From contig JAHIWP010000083.1 in NCBI GenBank assembly GCA_018816095.1, positions 1 through 64,000 on the forward strand: a stretch of DNA of 64,000 nucleotides, in the 5' to 3' direction. The DNA is from Gammaproteobacteria bacterium (GTDB lineage Bacteria; Pseudomonadota; Gammaproteobacteria; Pseudomonadales; Pseudomonadaceae). This document shows positions 47,260-56,719 of this stretch, one piece after another. Position 1 is the stretch's first letter. Each line of letters opens with the position of its first letter. The notes under the pieces are model-generated. The model saw only the letters and a list, made by a program, of their open reading frames with translations, ran no database searches and was not told where the DNA came from. The translations under genes were made by a program, and so were the position numbers.

Positions 47260-47332
47260 CGTAGGATGGGTTGAGCGCAGCGATACCCATCAATCCGGGA
47301 CGATGGGTATCGCAGGCTCAACCCATCCTACG
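47260..47332. repeat. 73-bp palindromic element between fahA and maiA
   Basis: Outer arms CGTAGGATGGGTTGAGC / GCTCAACCCATCCTACG (17 bp, perfect) and inner arms GCGATACCCATC / GATGGGTATCGC (12 bp, perfect) around a 10-bp loop. Same length and outer motif (CGTAGGRTGGGTT) as the element between hpd and hmgA. Confidence 0.85.
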
Positions 47333-47355
47333 CTTTGGCTCGGAGGCTATTTGCC

Positions 47356-48006
47356 ATGTTGACGCTCTATGGCTATTGGCGCTCCAGCGCCGCCTACCGG
47401 GTGCGCATTGCGCTCAACCTCAAAGGTTTGGCCTATGAGCAAGTGCCGGTGCATCTGGTTAAGGATGGCGGTCAGCAGCACAGCACTGACTATCAAGCGC
47501 TGAACCCGCAGGAACTGTTACCGCTGCTGGTCGATCACGGCAACGGCGGGGTGCGCATTGCCCAGTCGCTGGCCATCCTTGAATACCTCGATGAGATGTT
47601 CCCCGATACGCCGCTACTCCCCCGCGCCCCGGCGCAACGCGCTCAGGTGCGCGCTCTGGCGCTGCATATCGCCTGCGACCTGCACCCGCTAAACAACCTG
47701 CGGGTGTTGCAATACCTGACTGGCGAACTGGCCGTGGGGGAGCAAGCCAAGGATGCCTGGTACCGCCATTGGCTGCACAAAGGCCTGGCCGCGGTCGAAG
47801 CCGGCCTGGTGGTCTTCAATGATCGCCTGTCACTCGGCGAACAACCCGGATATCTGGAAGCGTGTCTGATCCCGCAGTTGTATAATGCGCGCCGTTTTAA
47901 CTGTGACCTTGATGCGTACCCACGCATCCTCGCCATGGCGGCGCGTTGTGAGTCTCTGGATGCCTTTAAGCAGGCTGCGCCGGAGGTGCAATCCGACGCC
48001 CAGTGA
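47356..48006 (+). CDS. maiA: Maleylacetoacetate isomerase (zeta-class GST)
   Basis: 216 aa. The zeta-class signature SSAAYRVRIALNLKGL is at residues 9-24, with QSLAILEYLDEMFP in the glutathione site. It isomerises maleylacetoacetate to fumarylacetoacetate with glutathione as cofactor. Starting at ATG 47356 gives MLTLYGYWRSSAAYRV. It follows fahA by 99 bp, most of it the palindromic element, and completes the four-step route. Confidence 0.93.
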   Translation: MLTLYGYWRSSAAYRVRIALNLKGLAYEQVPVHLVKDGGQQHSTDYQALNPQELLPLLVDHGNGGVRIAQSLAILEYLDEMFPDTPLLPRAPAQRAQVRALALHIACDLHPLNNLRVLQYLTGELAVGEQAKDAWYRHWLHKGLAAVEAGLVVFNDRLSLGEQPGYLEACLIPQLYNARRFNCDLDAYPRILAMAARCESLDAFKQAAPEVQSDAQ

Positions 48007-48170
48007 TCCCAGCCGGCTTCGCCGCCACTGGGGTCTGGCGAATCCGGTTTTGCAGAGCGTGTTCGGTGGCCAGATCGGCTGCCTTACACCCTCTGGATGC
48101 CTTGCCACTCCGCCGCGCCACAAGCGCAGCGGGTTCTATTTCGTCACAGATAAAAACAAACAGGTGACGC

Positions 48171-49631
48171 ATGACTCGTGAAAAACCCAAGAACCTCTGG
48201 CTCTCGCGCTGGGGCTTTATCCTTGCTGCTACTGGCTCCGCTGTGGGGCTGGGCAATATCTGGAAGTTTCCTTACATCACCGGCGAATACGGCGGTGGTG
48301 CGTTTGTGCTGATGTACCTGGCCTGCATTCTGGCCATTGGTATTCCGGTGATGATGACCGAGATCGCCATTGGCCGGCGCGGCCGTGGCAGCCCGATTGA
48401 TGCGATCGGCCGGGTGGTTAAAGAGAATGGCGGCAACCCATTGTGGAAGGCCGTGGGCGGCATGGCCATGCTCGCCGGCTTTATGATCCTGTGTTTCTAC
48501 GTGGTGGTGGCGGGTTGGGCGTTTGCCTATACGGTGAAAATGCTCGACGGTTCCTTGGCGGCGACCAGTGTTGATGCGCTGGCCGGGGTGTTTGAGGCGC
48601 ACAACGCCAACCCCTGGCAGCTCGGCGGCTGGAGCGTGCTGGTGGCGCTGCTGACCCTGTGGATCGTGGCCAAAGGCGTACAAAAGGGCATCGAAAATGC
48701 CGTGCGCTGGATGATGCCGGGGCTGGCCGTCATGCTCGTGGTGTTGGTGGGCTACGCCTTCACCAGTGGCGGCTTCAGTGCGGGCTTCGACTTCCTGTTC
48801 AGCTTCGATGCCTCGAAAATCACCGGTGAAGCGCTGCTGGCTGCCTTGGGTCATGCCTTCTTCACCCTGAGCCTGGCCTCTGGGGCGATTCTCACCTACG
48901 GCTCCTACTTGCCGGATGGCCAGTCGGTGGCGCGCACCACCTTTGTTGTGGCCATCTGTGACACCTGTGTGGCGCTGTTGGCTGGCTTGGCGATCTTCCC
49001 GATTATCTTTGCCAACGGCATGAGCCCAAGCGCGGGCCCGGGGCTGATCTTTATGAGCCTGCCGCTGGCCTTCCAGCAGATGCCGTTTGGTACCGCCTTT
49101 GGTGCGCTGTTCTTCGCCATGGTGTCGATTGCAGCGTTGACTTCAGCCATCTCGATGATCGAAGCGACCGTGGCTTACCTGAATGAGAAGTACGGCGTAA
49201 GCCGCTTCAAGGCCGCGGCGGCTGCCGGTGCGGTGCTACTGGTTATTAGCCTGCTGGCCATGCTGTCGTTCAACCTGATGGCGGGCTGGACCCCCATGGG
49301 CAAGAACTTCTTCGATTGGCTGGATTACCTGACCTCACGCTGGATGATGCCGCTGGGCGGGATCTTTATCGTCTTGCTGGCCGGTTATGCACTGCGCAGC
49401 GAGATCATGCGTGACGAGCTGGGCCTGCCGCCGCTGGGCTACGCCTTGTGGCTGTTTATGGTGCGCTACGTCAGCCCGGTGCTGATCATGGTGGTGTTCC
49501 TGCATGCCCTGGGCTGGTTGATGTTTGACCCGGTTGCTCATTGGTACTGGATCGCCGGTGCCATTGGTGTGCTGGCAATATTGGGCGAAGTGCTGCGCCC
49601 TCGGGTCGTGCCGGCGCTCGCGGGGCGATAA
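48171..49631 (+). CDS. Sodium-dependent amino-acid symporter (NSS/SNF family)
   Basis: 486 aa with about eleven to twelve membrane helices. NSS signatures: SRWGFILAATGSAVGLGNIWKFPYITGEYGGGAFVLMY in helix 1 and 2, and ISMIEATVAYLNEKYG after helix 8. Bacterial members (LeuT, TnaT, MhsT) take up hydrophobic or aromatic amino acids with Na+. Its position after hpd-hmgA-fahA-maiA (164-bp gap) suggests tyrosine or phenylalanine as substrate; this is an inference from context. Two terminators follow. Confidence 0.88.
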   Translation: MTREKPKNLWLSRWGFILAATGSAVGLGNIWKFPYITGEYGGGAFVLMYLACILAIGIPVMMTEIAIGRRGRGSPIDAIGRVVKENGGNPLWKAVGGMAMLAGFMILCFYVVVAGWAFAYTVKMLDGSLAATSVDALAGVFEAHNANPWQLGGWSVLVALLTLWIVAKGVQKGIENAVRWMMPGLAVMLVVLVGYAFTSGGFSAGFDFLFSFDASKITGEALLAALGHAFFTLSLASGAILTYGSYLPDGQSVARTTFVVAICDTCVALLAGLAIFPIIFANGMSPSAGPGLIFMSLPLAFQQMPFGTAFGALFFAMVSIAALTSAISMIEATVAYLNEKYGVSRFKAAAAAGAVLLVISLLAMLSFNLMAGWTPMGKNFFDWLDYLTSRWMMPLGGIFIVLLAGYALRSEIMRDELGLPPLGYALWLFMVRYVSPVLIMVVFLHALGWLMFDPVAHWYWIAGAIGVLAILGEVLRPRVVPALAGR

Positions 49632-49661
49632 GCCAGACGCACTGAGCAGCAAAAGCAGCAG

Positions 49662-49695
49662 AGGGCGCATGGGCGAAAGCCGTGCGCCCTTTTTC
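49662..49695 (+). terminator. Terminator after the NSS symporter
   Basis: AGGGCGCA / TGCGCCCT, an 8-bp stem with a 13-nt loop, followed by TTTTT. It is 30 bp past the symporter stop. Confidence 0.78.
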
Positions 49696-49715
49696 TTGCC
49701 GGTGGATTAGGGGGT

Positions 49716-49743
49716 TTCGCCATCACATTGGCGAATATTTTTT
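49716..49743 (+). terminator. Second terminator-like hairpin after the NSS symporter
   Basis: TTCGCCA, loop TCACAT, TGGCGAA followed by TATTTTTT. A second hairpin with T-tract 20 bp after the first, so the transcript has a backup stop. Confidence 0.6.
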
Positions 49744-50020
49744 GGCGGCTACTCGCCACTGTTGCCGGGCGATCAGCGGAAACTTGCCGATGCGTCCGGC
49801 GAAAGGCGGTTTCTAGCCAGCTGCTCAACGCCGCTGCGTGACCAAAAAAACCGTGGGCTCTGGCGTTGGCGAGGCCTTTGATGTTTTGCCGAGGCACAGC
49901 AGCGAGCTGGCGCAAGGGTTGCAGTAAAGCCGGGCTAAGCTGCTAGCTGGTGTGCGTGCGCTGACCATACCGTCATTGCCATGTCGGGCTGCACTCGATA
50001 ATAAAAACGGAGCTGTCGTT
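49744..50020. other. Intergenic stretch upstream of the HBM-type chemoreceptor
   Basis: Together with the two terminators, this makes a gap of nearly 390 bp between symporter and chemoreceptor. Apart from a purine-rich site (AAACGGAGC) just before the chemoreceptor ATG, I see no convincing gene, promoter or repeat in it. Confidence 0.5.
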
Positions 50021-51976
50021 ATGTCTTCTTCTGTCCCCCGCCTGTTGGCCGACTTGTCTGTCAGTAAAAAGCTTATGTGCGGCTTCGGCCTGGTGCTGTT
50101 GCTCACCGTTGCCGTGACCGGCAGTGGCTTTCTCGCGGTTCAAGCCGTGCTGGAAGGCAATGCCAGGACCCGTGGCCTGTCAGCAATCGATGCCGAGGTG
50201 TTGCAAGCGCGCCGTGCTGAGCGTGATTACGCCCTGCGCCAGAGCAGCGAGGCGGCGGCTCAAATGCATGCGCAGTTGGACCGTGCCAGCTCGGCATTGG
50301 CTCAACAACTGGCAGCCGCTGCCCGTGCTGACCAAGCAGGCTTGAACGGCATGCAGCAGGCACTCGACGCCTATCGCCAGCAGTTCGACAGTTTTGTTGA
50401 GCAGCAAAACAATGCCCGCGCGGCACGTACGCAGATGCGTGAGGCGGCGGGTGAAGCGCGTGATCAGTTCGATGTGATTGAGCTGGATATGTATGACGCC
50501 GTGCGTGAATTACGCCTAGAGGGCGACAAGCTGCGCGGCAGCGACCCGCTGACCCTGGCGGAAACTGCCTCGGGTCTGAGCAAACGCATGCTTGACCTGC
50601 GCGGCTATGAAAGCCAGTACATCATCGAGGGTTCAAGCGACGCCTTAGATGAGTGGACCTACATCAACGATGACCTGCAAAGCGTGGCGCGTAGCCTGAT
50701 GGTCTGGCTGGATGATGAGCAAAAGCGCTCAATCGAGACCGCCTTGCAAGCCCTGACGCTGTATCAACAGGCATTTACCAATTACCGCCAGGTGCGCGAA
50801 CAGAGTCAGCAGAGCGAAGCGCAGATGCTTGAGCAGGCCCGCGCGTTGCTCGCCTTGGTGGAACAACGCAAAACGCAGCAAGAGCAAGCCATGGCTGCAG
50901 ACAGCCGTCAGGCCTTAATGATGCTCGGTGCCATGGGCATTGCTGCTGTGATCTTGGGCATGCTGGCGGCGCTGGTCATTTCCCGTTTGATTGTCGCGCC
51001 GTTGCAGCAAACCGTGCTGTTTGCCCAGCGTATTGCCGCCGGCGACCTGAGCCATGATCTGCCCGAAGATCGACGTGATGAGCCTGGTCAGTTAATGGCC
51101 GCCATGCAGGTGATGAGTGTCAGCCTGCGTAGCCTGGTTGGGCGTATTGGTGGTGGGGTGAGCCAGATTGCCGCGGCCGCCGAGCAGCTTTCGGCGATTA
51201 CGGCACAAACCAGTGCCGGCGTGCTGAGCCAAAAAATGGAAACCGAACAAACCGCCACCGCTATGCACCAAATGGCCGCCACCGTGCAGGAAGTGGCGCA
51301 GAACGCCGAGCAAGCATCGCTGGCCGCCCGCGTGGCCGACAACGAAGCGCAGCAGGGTAATCAGGTGGTGCAGCAAACGGTCAGTCAGATCGGCCAACTG
51401 GCCACCGAGGTGGAAGAGTCCGCCGAAGCCATTGCGGCGTTGAACCAAGAGAGCGCGCGCATCGGCGGCGTATTGGAAGTCATCCGCAATGTGGCTGAGC
51501 AGACCAACCTGCTCGCACTGAATGCGGCCATCGAGGCTGCACGGGCTGGCGAACAGGGCCGTGGCTTTGCCGTGGTTGCCGATGAGGTGCGCGCTTTGGC
51601 CAAGCGTGCGCAGGACTCCACCGAGGAAATCGAAGGGTTGATCGCCAGTCTGCAGCGCCTGGCCAAGGGCGCCGTGGAGAAAATGGACAGCAGCCGCACC
51701 TTGACTCAGCGCACGGTGACTCTCGCGGGTGAAGCGGGGGACGCGCTGGGGCGGATCACCCAGGCGGTGAGCACTATTGAACAGATGAACCAGCAAATTG
51801 CGGCCGCCGCCGAAGAGCAGAGTGCGGTGGCCGAGACCATCAGTGAAAGCGTGACGCGGGTGCGCGATATCGGCGAGCAAAGCGCCAGCGCCAGTCAGCA
51901 GACTGCTGCTTCCAGCGCCGAGCTGGCGCGCCTGGGCGTTGAACTACAGGGCCTGGTGGCGCAGTTCCGCAGCTGA
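50021..51976 (+). CDS. Methyl-accepting chemotaxis protein with long periplasmic helical domain (HBM type)
   Basis: 651 aa. Membrane helix about 20-42, a large periplasmic region of about 250 residues that is nearly all helical, second helix about 305-327, HAMP, and a signalling domain with [19 protein letters not shown] and [17 protein letters not shown]. The size and heptad-rich sequence ([28 protein letters not shown]) fit the helical bimodular (HBM) sensor, which in McpS binds TCA intermediates and acetate. The ligand is not shown here. ATG 50021 follows AAACGGAGC. Confidence 0.88.
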   Translation: MSSSVPRLLADLSVSKKLMCGFGLVLLLTVAVTGSGFLAVQAVLEGNARTRGLSAIDAEVLQARRAERDYALRQSSEAAAQMHAQLDRASSALAQQLAAAARADQAGLNGMQQALDAYRQQFDSFVEQQNNARAARTQMREAAGEARDQFDVIELDMYDAVRELRLEGDKLRGSDPLTLAETASGLSKRMLDLRGYESQYIIEGSSDALDEWTYINDDLQSVARSLMVWLDDEQKRSIETALQALTLYQQAFTNYRQVREQSQQSEAQMLEQARALLALVEQRKTQQEQAMAADSRQALMMLGAMGIAAVILGMLAALVISRLIVAPLQQTVLFAQRIAAGDLSHDLPEDRRDEPGQLMAAMQVMSVSLRSLVGRIGGGVSQIAAAAEQLSAITAQTSAGVLSQKMETEQTATAMHQMAATVQEVAQNAEQASLAARVADNEAQQGNQVVQQTVSQIGQLATEVEESAEAIAALNQESARIGGVLEVIRNVAEQTNLLALNAAIEAARAGEQGRGFAVVADEVRALAKRAQDSTEEIEGLIASLQRLAKGAVEKMDSSRTLTQRTVTLAGEAGDALGRITQAVSTIEQMNQQIAAAAEEQSAVAETISESVTRVRDIGEQSASASQQTAASSAELARLGVELQGLVAQFRS

Positions 51977-52023
51977 GTTGGCGGTTCTTAGGCTGGGCTC
52001 ACTCAATGCCGGCGCACCAGACG

Positions 52024-53088
52024 CTATTGGCCATCGCGGCGGGCCAGCGGCGTTCTGCGTAGCTCATCGGCCCAGGCCAGCAGTGGCACTTGCACCTCAG
52101 GTTGCCAGGTGCGTGCCCACAGCAGTTTTAGCCGCGATAAATCACCGCGTTCAGTCGGCAGGCGCTGAATCTCGTCAGCGACGCGCCATTGGCCGTTTTC
52201 CCGGTTAGCGAAGGCGAAGCGGAACGGGTGAAAGCCGGTCATGCCCAGGCGAATATCGGTGACCACCAGCTGTTCGCCCAACTGGTCGTAACGCAGTACG
52301 CCATTAGTAAACCAGGCGAGACGCGCATGCGCCGGCGAGTCGGCCAGCGCGGCTGCCAGGTGCGTGCCACGCGGGATGCGCTGCAGCTGCGGTGGGGCCG
52401 CGTCGAACCAGCTGACCAGCGCCTCGTGGTAATCCTCACCGTCCAGCACAATCACCCGCCACAACAGGCTGTTGAACGGCGTCGGCGTGCTGAACAGTTG
52501 CTGCGCCTGTATGCCTTGGCGCGCCAGTTCGGCTTCTACGCGCTGTTCGGCCATGTATTTGCCGCCCAAGGTCGAGGCCAGGTACAGCGATGAAACCAGC
52601 AACGCCAGTGCCGGGGCTTTGACCGCTTTATCGCGCAAGCCAAACAGCAGCCCCAGTGCCACGGCAATCAGCAGCGGCACGGTGTAGAGCGGGTCGATGA
52701 TAAAGATGCTCGACCAGGCCGTAGGAATCGGCGTTAGCGGCCAGAACAATTGCGTGCCATAGCTGGTGAAACTGTCGAGCAGCGGGTGGGTAATCAACAC
52801 CAGCCATGTTGTTAGAAACAGCCGTTGTGAGGAGTAACCGGGGTTATGTCGAAAGCGCCGGGTTAGCCAGGTCAACAGCAGGGCCACGCCGGTGAGGACA
52901 AACAGCGAGTGGCTGAAACCTCGGTGGTAAGTCATGTCGGCCACGGCGTCGCCGTAATCAATCACCACATCCAGATCCGGCAGGGTGCCGAGCATAGCGC
53001 CATACAGCAGCGCCTTGCGGCCTTGCCAGCGGCCGAGCAGTGCGCCCTGAATGCTGGCGCCAAGTACCGCCTGGGTTATCGAGTCCAT
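52024..53088 (-). CDS. Membrane-bound metal-dependent hydrolase (YdjM/DUF457 family)
   Basis: 354 aa. MDSITQAVLGASIQGAL, GTLPDLDV and YHRGFSHSLF are the typical metal-binding blocks of this family, followed by several helices with THPLLDSFTSYGTQLFWP. A soluble C-terminal domain of about 140 residues faces one side. Catalytic activity of the family is not established; E. coli YdjM is LexA-regulated. It is convergent with the HBM-type chemoreceptor (48 bp between stops). Confidence 0.86.
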   Translation of the reverse strand: MDSITQAVLGASIQGALLGRWQGRKALLYGAMLGTLPDLDVVIDYGDAVADMTYHRGFSHSLFVLTGVALLLTWLTRRFRHNPGYSSQRLFLTTWLVLITHPLLDSFTSYGTQLFWPLTPIPTAWSSIFIIDPLYTVPLLIAVALGLLFGLRDKAVKAPALALLVSSLYLASTLGGKYMAEQRVEAELARQGIQAQQLFSTPTPFNSLLWRVIVLDGEDYHEALVSWFDAAPPQLQRIPRGTHLAAALADSPAHARLAWFTNGVLRYDQLGEQLVVTDIRLGMTGFHPFRFAFANRENGQWRVADEIQRLPTERGDLSRLKLLWARTWQPEVQVPLLAWADELRRTPLARRDGQ

Positions 53089-53240
53089 GCCTGATGCCTG
53101 AATTGAACAGAGGAGTAAATTAGCCGACTGACCTGATTTTGGCTGCGGCTAATGTTCAAGCAAAGGTTTCAGCTGCGCCGCAGCCAGGTGTTAGGGGCAC
53201 CGCCAGTGCGCCTGGCCTGGCGGCCCAGATAGAGCGGGTG

Positions 53241-54878
53241 CTACAGCTTGAAGAAGCTGACCTTGTCGGTCAGACGGTTCGCCAGGGTGGTCAGTTCACG
53301 GCTGGACGCCGCCACTTGCTCGGAGCCGGCTGAGGTTTCCAGGGTGGCGTTGTGGATGCGGTTGATGTTCTGGTTGACCTCTTCGGCCACCGCGCTTTGC
53401 TCTTCCGAGGCGCTAGCAATCTGCGCGTTCATGTCGTTGATGGCCGTGACTTCACTGCGGATTTTGTTCAGCGCGGTTTCTGCCTGACCGGTTTGCTCGA
53501 CGGTTTGCTGCGCCAGTTGGCGGCTGTTGCGCATCACTTCAGCGGCCTTGCCGGCACCTTCCTGCAGCTTGCCGATCATGCCGCGGATTTCCCGCGTGGA
53601 GTCCTGAGTGCGGGTCGCCAGGGAGCGCACTTCATCGGCCACCACGGCAAAGCCGCGGCCATGTTCGCCGGCCCGAGCGGCCTCAATGGCGGCATTCAGG
53701 GCGAGCAGGTTGGTTTGCTCGGCGATGGCAGTGATCACCTCGATGATTTTTTCGATGTTTTCGCTGTCGCTGGACACCTGCTGCACACTTTCGGCGGCGC
53801 TCTCCAGGGTGCGTGCGAGGTTCTGAATGGCACTGGCAGTGGCGCTAACCACCTGATTGCCGGTGGCCACCTCACTGTCAGCGTTGCGTGTCGCCGATGC
53901 CGCGCTGGCCGCATAGTTGGCCACTTCATTAACGGTCGCGGCCATTTGATTGATGGCGGTGGCCATCTGTTCGGCCTCGCTGGACTGCAGGCGGATTTGC
54001 TGATTGTTGCTGTCAGAGGTGGTGAGCAGTTGGTCTGAGGCCAGGGTCAGTTCACGGGCAGCGCTGCGCACCTGGGTGATGGTTTCGGCCAGGTGTTTGA
54101 CCGTGTCCTGCAGGGCGCCCATGACGCTCTGCGGGTAACGGGTCTGGATACGCTGGTTAAGGTCGCCATTGGCCAGGCGCTGAATTGCCTGGGCGACTTC
54201 ATAGGGTTCGGCCCCAAGGGTGGATTTCAGCTTGTTGATGATGATCAGTGATACGCCAACGCTCAGCAGCACAGCTGCGGCGGTGACCAGCAAAATCAGT
54301 AGGCGAAAACCGCCGGCGGCCTCGCGCACCGCGCCAATATCCTGCCCTACACCTTGTTCCTCAAGGTCGATAAAAGCATTGATACGCTTGAGCCATTCGC
54401 TGTAAGCCGGTGAGGCTTGTTCAAGCAGCAGGCTTTTCGCCGCGTCCTTATCACCCTGGCGGCGCAGATTGATCAGCTGTTCCGTCAAGACCAGGGTGCT
54501 GCGCTCGATATTCTGAATATCGCCCAGCAGGCGCTGTTCGGTGGCCGTTGGCGCTTCTTCGCGCAGCAGGCTGTCCATGGCCTGGGCCGACTCTTGATAG
54601 AAGTCTTTAAGCCGCTGAATTTCGCCTAGTTGACGGTTCAACGCGGCATCGTCATCCACCAGCACCGCATCGCGTATCGCAATGGCGCGGTCATGCACGC
54701 TGCCACGGAAGTTAATGGCATAGCGCTGCTTAAGCGAAGCCCCTTCACTCACCGACGTCAGGGTCTCGTCGATAAAGCCAACCCGCTGCACACCGATCAG
54801 GGTCACCAGGATCATTAGCGACAGAATCAAGCCAAACCCGAGGCTCAGGCGTTGCGCAATGCTCAGTTGTGATTGCAT
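53241..54878 (-). CDS. Methyl-accepting chemotaxis protein with four-helix-bundle sensor
   Basis: 545 aa. Membrane helix about 11-31, a periplasmic helical domain of about 155 residues ([24 protein letters not shown] is typical of 4HB_MCP sensors), second helix about 190-212, a HAMP-like linker, then the signalling domain with [19 protein letters not shown] and [17 protein letters not shown]. No pentapeptide tether at the C-terminus. Ligand unknown. 152 bp upstream of the hydrolase gene on the same strand. Confidence 0.9.
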   Translation of the reverse strand: MQSQLSIAQRLSLGFGLILSLMILVTLIGVQRVGFIDETLTSVSEGASLKQRYAINFRGSVHDRAIAIRDAVLVDDDAALNRQLGEIQRLKDFYQESAQAMDSLLREEAPTATEQRLLGDIQNIERSTLVLTEQLINLRRQGDKDAAKSLLLEQASPAYSEWLKRINAFIDLEEQGVGQDIGAVREAAGGFRLLILLVTAAAVLLSVGVSLIIINKLKSTLGAEPYEVAQAIQRLANGDLNQRIQTRYPQSVMGALQDTVKHLAETITQVRSAARELTLASDQLLTTSDSNNQQIRLQSSEAEQMATAINQMAATVNEVANYAASAASATRNADSEVATGNQVVSATASAIQNLARTLESAAESVQQVSSDSENIEKIIEVITAIAEQTNLLALNAAIEAARAGEHGRGFAVVADEVRSLATRTQDSTREIRGMIGKLQEGAGKAAEVMRNSRQLAQQTVEQTGQAETALNKIRSEVTAINDMNAQIASASEEQSAVAEEVNQNINRIHNATLETSAGSEQVAASSRELTTLANRLTDKVSFFKL

Positions 54879-55061
54879 GAAATCAATTCCTCTTGCCCTG
54901 TAGGGCGGCGACGGTGTGTTGCGATTTGAAAAGAAGGGCTATACCAGCTGAACCTTTGAGTTGTGCAAATCTTATACATGAATCTTGATTTGTAGAATTA
55001 TGTTTTGCGGGGTGATGAGGGTGAATGCCGTAATTATCCTGAGCATCCACCCACGCAGAAC

Positions 55062-55092
55062 AACGTAAACCCTTAATAATTAGGTTTGCGTT
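55062..55092. repeat. Imperfect inverted repeat
   Basis: AACGTAAACC and AGGTTTGCGTT around an AT-rich centre (CTTAATAATT), with one mismatched pair. It could be an operator of the upstream chemoreceptor or the end of the MocR transcript; no T-tract is present on either side. Confidence 0.4.
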
Positions 55093-55141
55093 GCTGTGTA
55101 GGCGATGTGGTGGCGGCTTTGGTAGCGGGACGATACGCGGC

Positions 55142-55170
55142 GTAACCTGTACCTGGGTTGTACAAGTTAC
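55142..55170. promoter_or_regulatory. Spaced 11-bp dyad
   Basis: GTAACCTGTAC - 7 bp - GTACAAGTTAC, 10 of 11 positions symmetric. Overlaps TACGCGGCGTAAC (55134-55146), which is the reverse complement of 13 bp of the dyad upstream of lipA. It lies between the MocR gene end and the chemoreceptor start, about 265 bp from the latter. Confidence 0.45.
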
Positions 55171-55245
55171 AGCGCTAGGCAGAAACGTCTGGACGTTGCC
55201 AAATGCATGGGCTAGTGGCGTTTCAATGGGCCTGCTGGCCGGGGA

Positions 55246-56655
55246 TTAGAAGGAGTTGATGATGCGCCCGAGCACGATCATGGCGTCTTCGCTCTGCGCA
55301 TTCCACGGATGGCCGTAGTTGAGGCGGGCGCAGTTGCCGAAGCGTCGGGTGGCCGAGAAGATCGGCCCCGGGGCGAGGCTGATGCCCTGGGCCAGGGCTA
55401 ATTGAAACAGGCGCAGTGCGTCGACCTGCTCGGGGAACTCGAACCAGAGAAAGTAGCCACCGCTGGGCCGGGTGACTTTACTGCTGGCCGGGAAGTGCCG
55501 CGCTGCCGAGGCCAGCATCGAGGCTTGTTGCGCTTCCAGGGCATGGCGCAGTTTGCGCAGGTGGCGATCATAGCCGCCGTGTTGCAGGTAATCCGCCAGC
55601 GCGGCCTGCGCCGGAACAGAGGGTGAGATGGTGGTCATCAGTTTGAGCCAGCTGATTTGCTCGGCATAACGCCCGCCAGCCACCCAGCCGACCCGGTAAC
55701 CGGGCGCCAGGCACTTGGAAAACGAGCCGCAATGCATCACCAGGCCATCGCGGTCGAAGCTCTTGACCGGTTTGGGCGGCTGGCTGCCGAAGTACAGCTC
55801 GGCGTACACGTCGTCTTCAATCAATGGCACTTGATGACGGTGCAGCAGCTCATACAAGCCGCGCTTTTTGTCGTCACTCATGCTCGCGCCCAGCGGGTTC
55901 TGCAGGCTGCTCATAAACCAGCATGCTTTGATCGGCAGGCTGCTCAAGCGCTCGGCCAATACGTCCAGGTCGATACCTTCACGCGGGTGAACCGGGATCT
56001 CCACGGCCTTGAGCTTTAAGCGTTCCAGCACCTGCAACGTGGCGTAAAACGCCGGCGCCTCAATCGCCACCAGATCGCCGGGTTGGGTCACCGTTTGCAA
56101 GCACAGGTTCAGCGCCTCCATGGCGCCGCTGGTGATCACCAGTTCTTCCAGCGGCAGCATCACGCCGCTGACCATATAACGCAGGGCGATCTGCCGGCGC
56201 AGGTTGGGGTTGCCCTCGGTCATGTCGGCGATCACCGCGTGCGGTGACAGGTCGCGAACGGCATGGGCCATGGAGCGGGCCAGGCGTGGCAGAGGGAACA
56301 GGTCGGGGCTGGGGAAGGCCGAGCCGAACGGCACGGTGCCGGGGTCTTTCAGCGAAGCCAGCACCGAAAACACCAGCTCGCTGACATCCACCTCGGTGGT
56401 TTGCGTCGGCTGTTGGCTGGTTTCGGGTTCGGCCAGCGAATGCCGCGCCAGTTCTCTAACGAAATAGCCGGAGCGCGCCCGGGCCTGAATCAGGCCACGG
56501 TCTTCCAGCAGGTAATAGGCCTGGAACACCGTGGACGGGCTGACCCCGTAAGTGCGGCTGGCGTGGCGCACCGAGGGTACTTTCTCGCCAGGGGCGAGCA
56601 CGCCAGTGCGGATCAGTTCGGCAATCTGGTCGGCAAATTTCTCGTAGCGTTTCAT
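55246..56655 (-). CDS. MocR-family transcriptional regulator (GntR domain fused to aminotransferase fold)
   Basis: 469 aa. N-terminal winged helix of GntR type (MKRYEKFADQIAELIRTGVLAPGEKVPSVRHASRTYGVSPSTVFQAYYLLEDRGLI) and a type I aminotransferase-like domain with the PLP lysine in CGSFSKCLAPGYRVGW. MocR regulators use PLP as a sensor or bind amino-acid derivatives; aminotransferase activity is usually residual. The start at 56655 gives the canonical N-terminus; a longer frame has an Arg-rich tail of 40 residues. 64 bp after ccoG. Confidence 0.88.
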   Translation of the reverse strand: MKRYEKFADQIAELIRTGVLAPGEKVPSVRHASRTYGVSPSTVFQAYYLLEDRGLIQARARSGYFVRELARHSLAEPETSQQPTQTTEVDVSELVFSVLASLKDPGTVPFGSAFPSPDLFPLPRLARSMAHAVRDLSPHAVIADMTEGNPNLRRQIALRYMVSGVMLPLEELVITSGAMEALNLCLQTVTQPGDLVAIEAPAFYATLQVLERLKLKAVEIPVHPREGIDLDVLAERLSSLPIKACWFMSSLQNPLGASMSDDKKRGLYELLHRHQVPLIEDDVYAELYFGSQPPKPVKSFDRDGLVMHCGSFSKCLAPGYRVGWVAGGRYAEQISWLKLMTTISPSVPAQAALADYLQHGGYDRHLRKLRHALEAQQASMLASAARHFPASSKVTRPSGGYFLWFEFPEQVDALRLFQLALAQGISLAPGPIFSATRRFGNCARLNYGHPWNAQSEDAMIVLGRIINSF

Positions 56656-56719
56656 CGTGTCCGTCGGTGCGCTCAGCAGATCAGCGCACTCTACGGGGAG
56701 TTGCCTTGCCATGCGACTG

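Larger units (their letters stand above)
54879..55245. other. Intergenic region with two dyads
   Basis: 367 bp with no gene. Close to the chemoreceptor it is AT-rich and must hold that gene's promoter. It contains a hairpin at 55062-55092 and a spaced dyad at 55142-55170 (listed separately). Confidence 0.55.
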
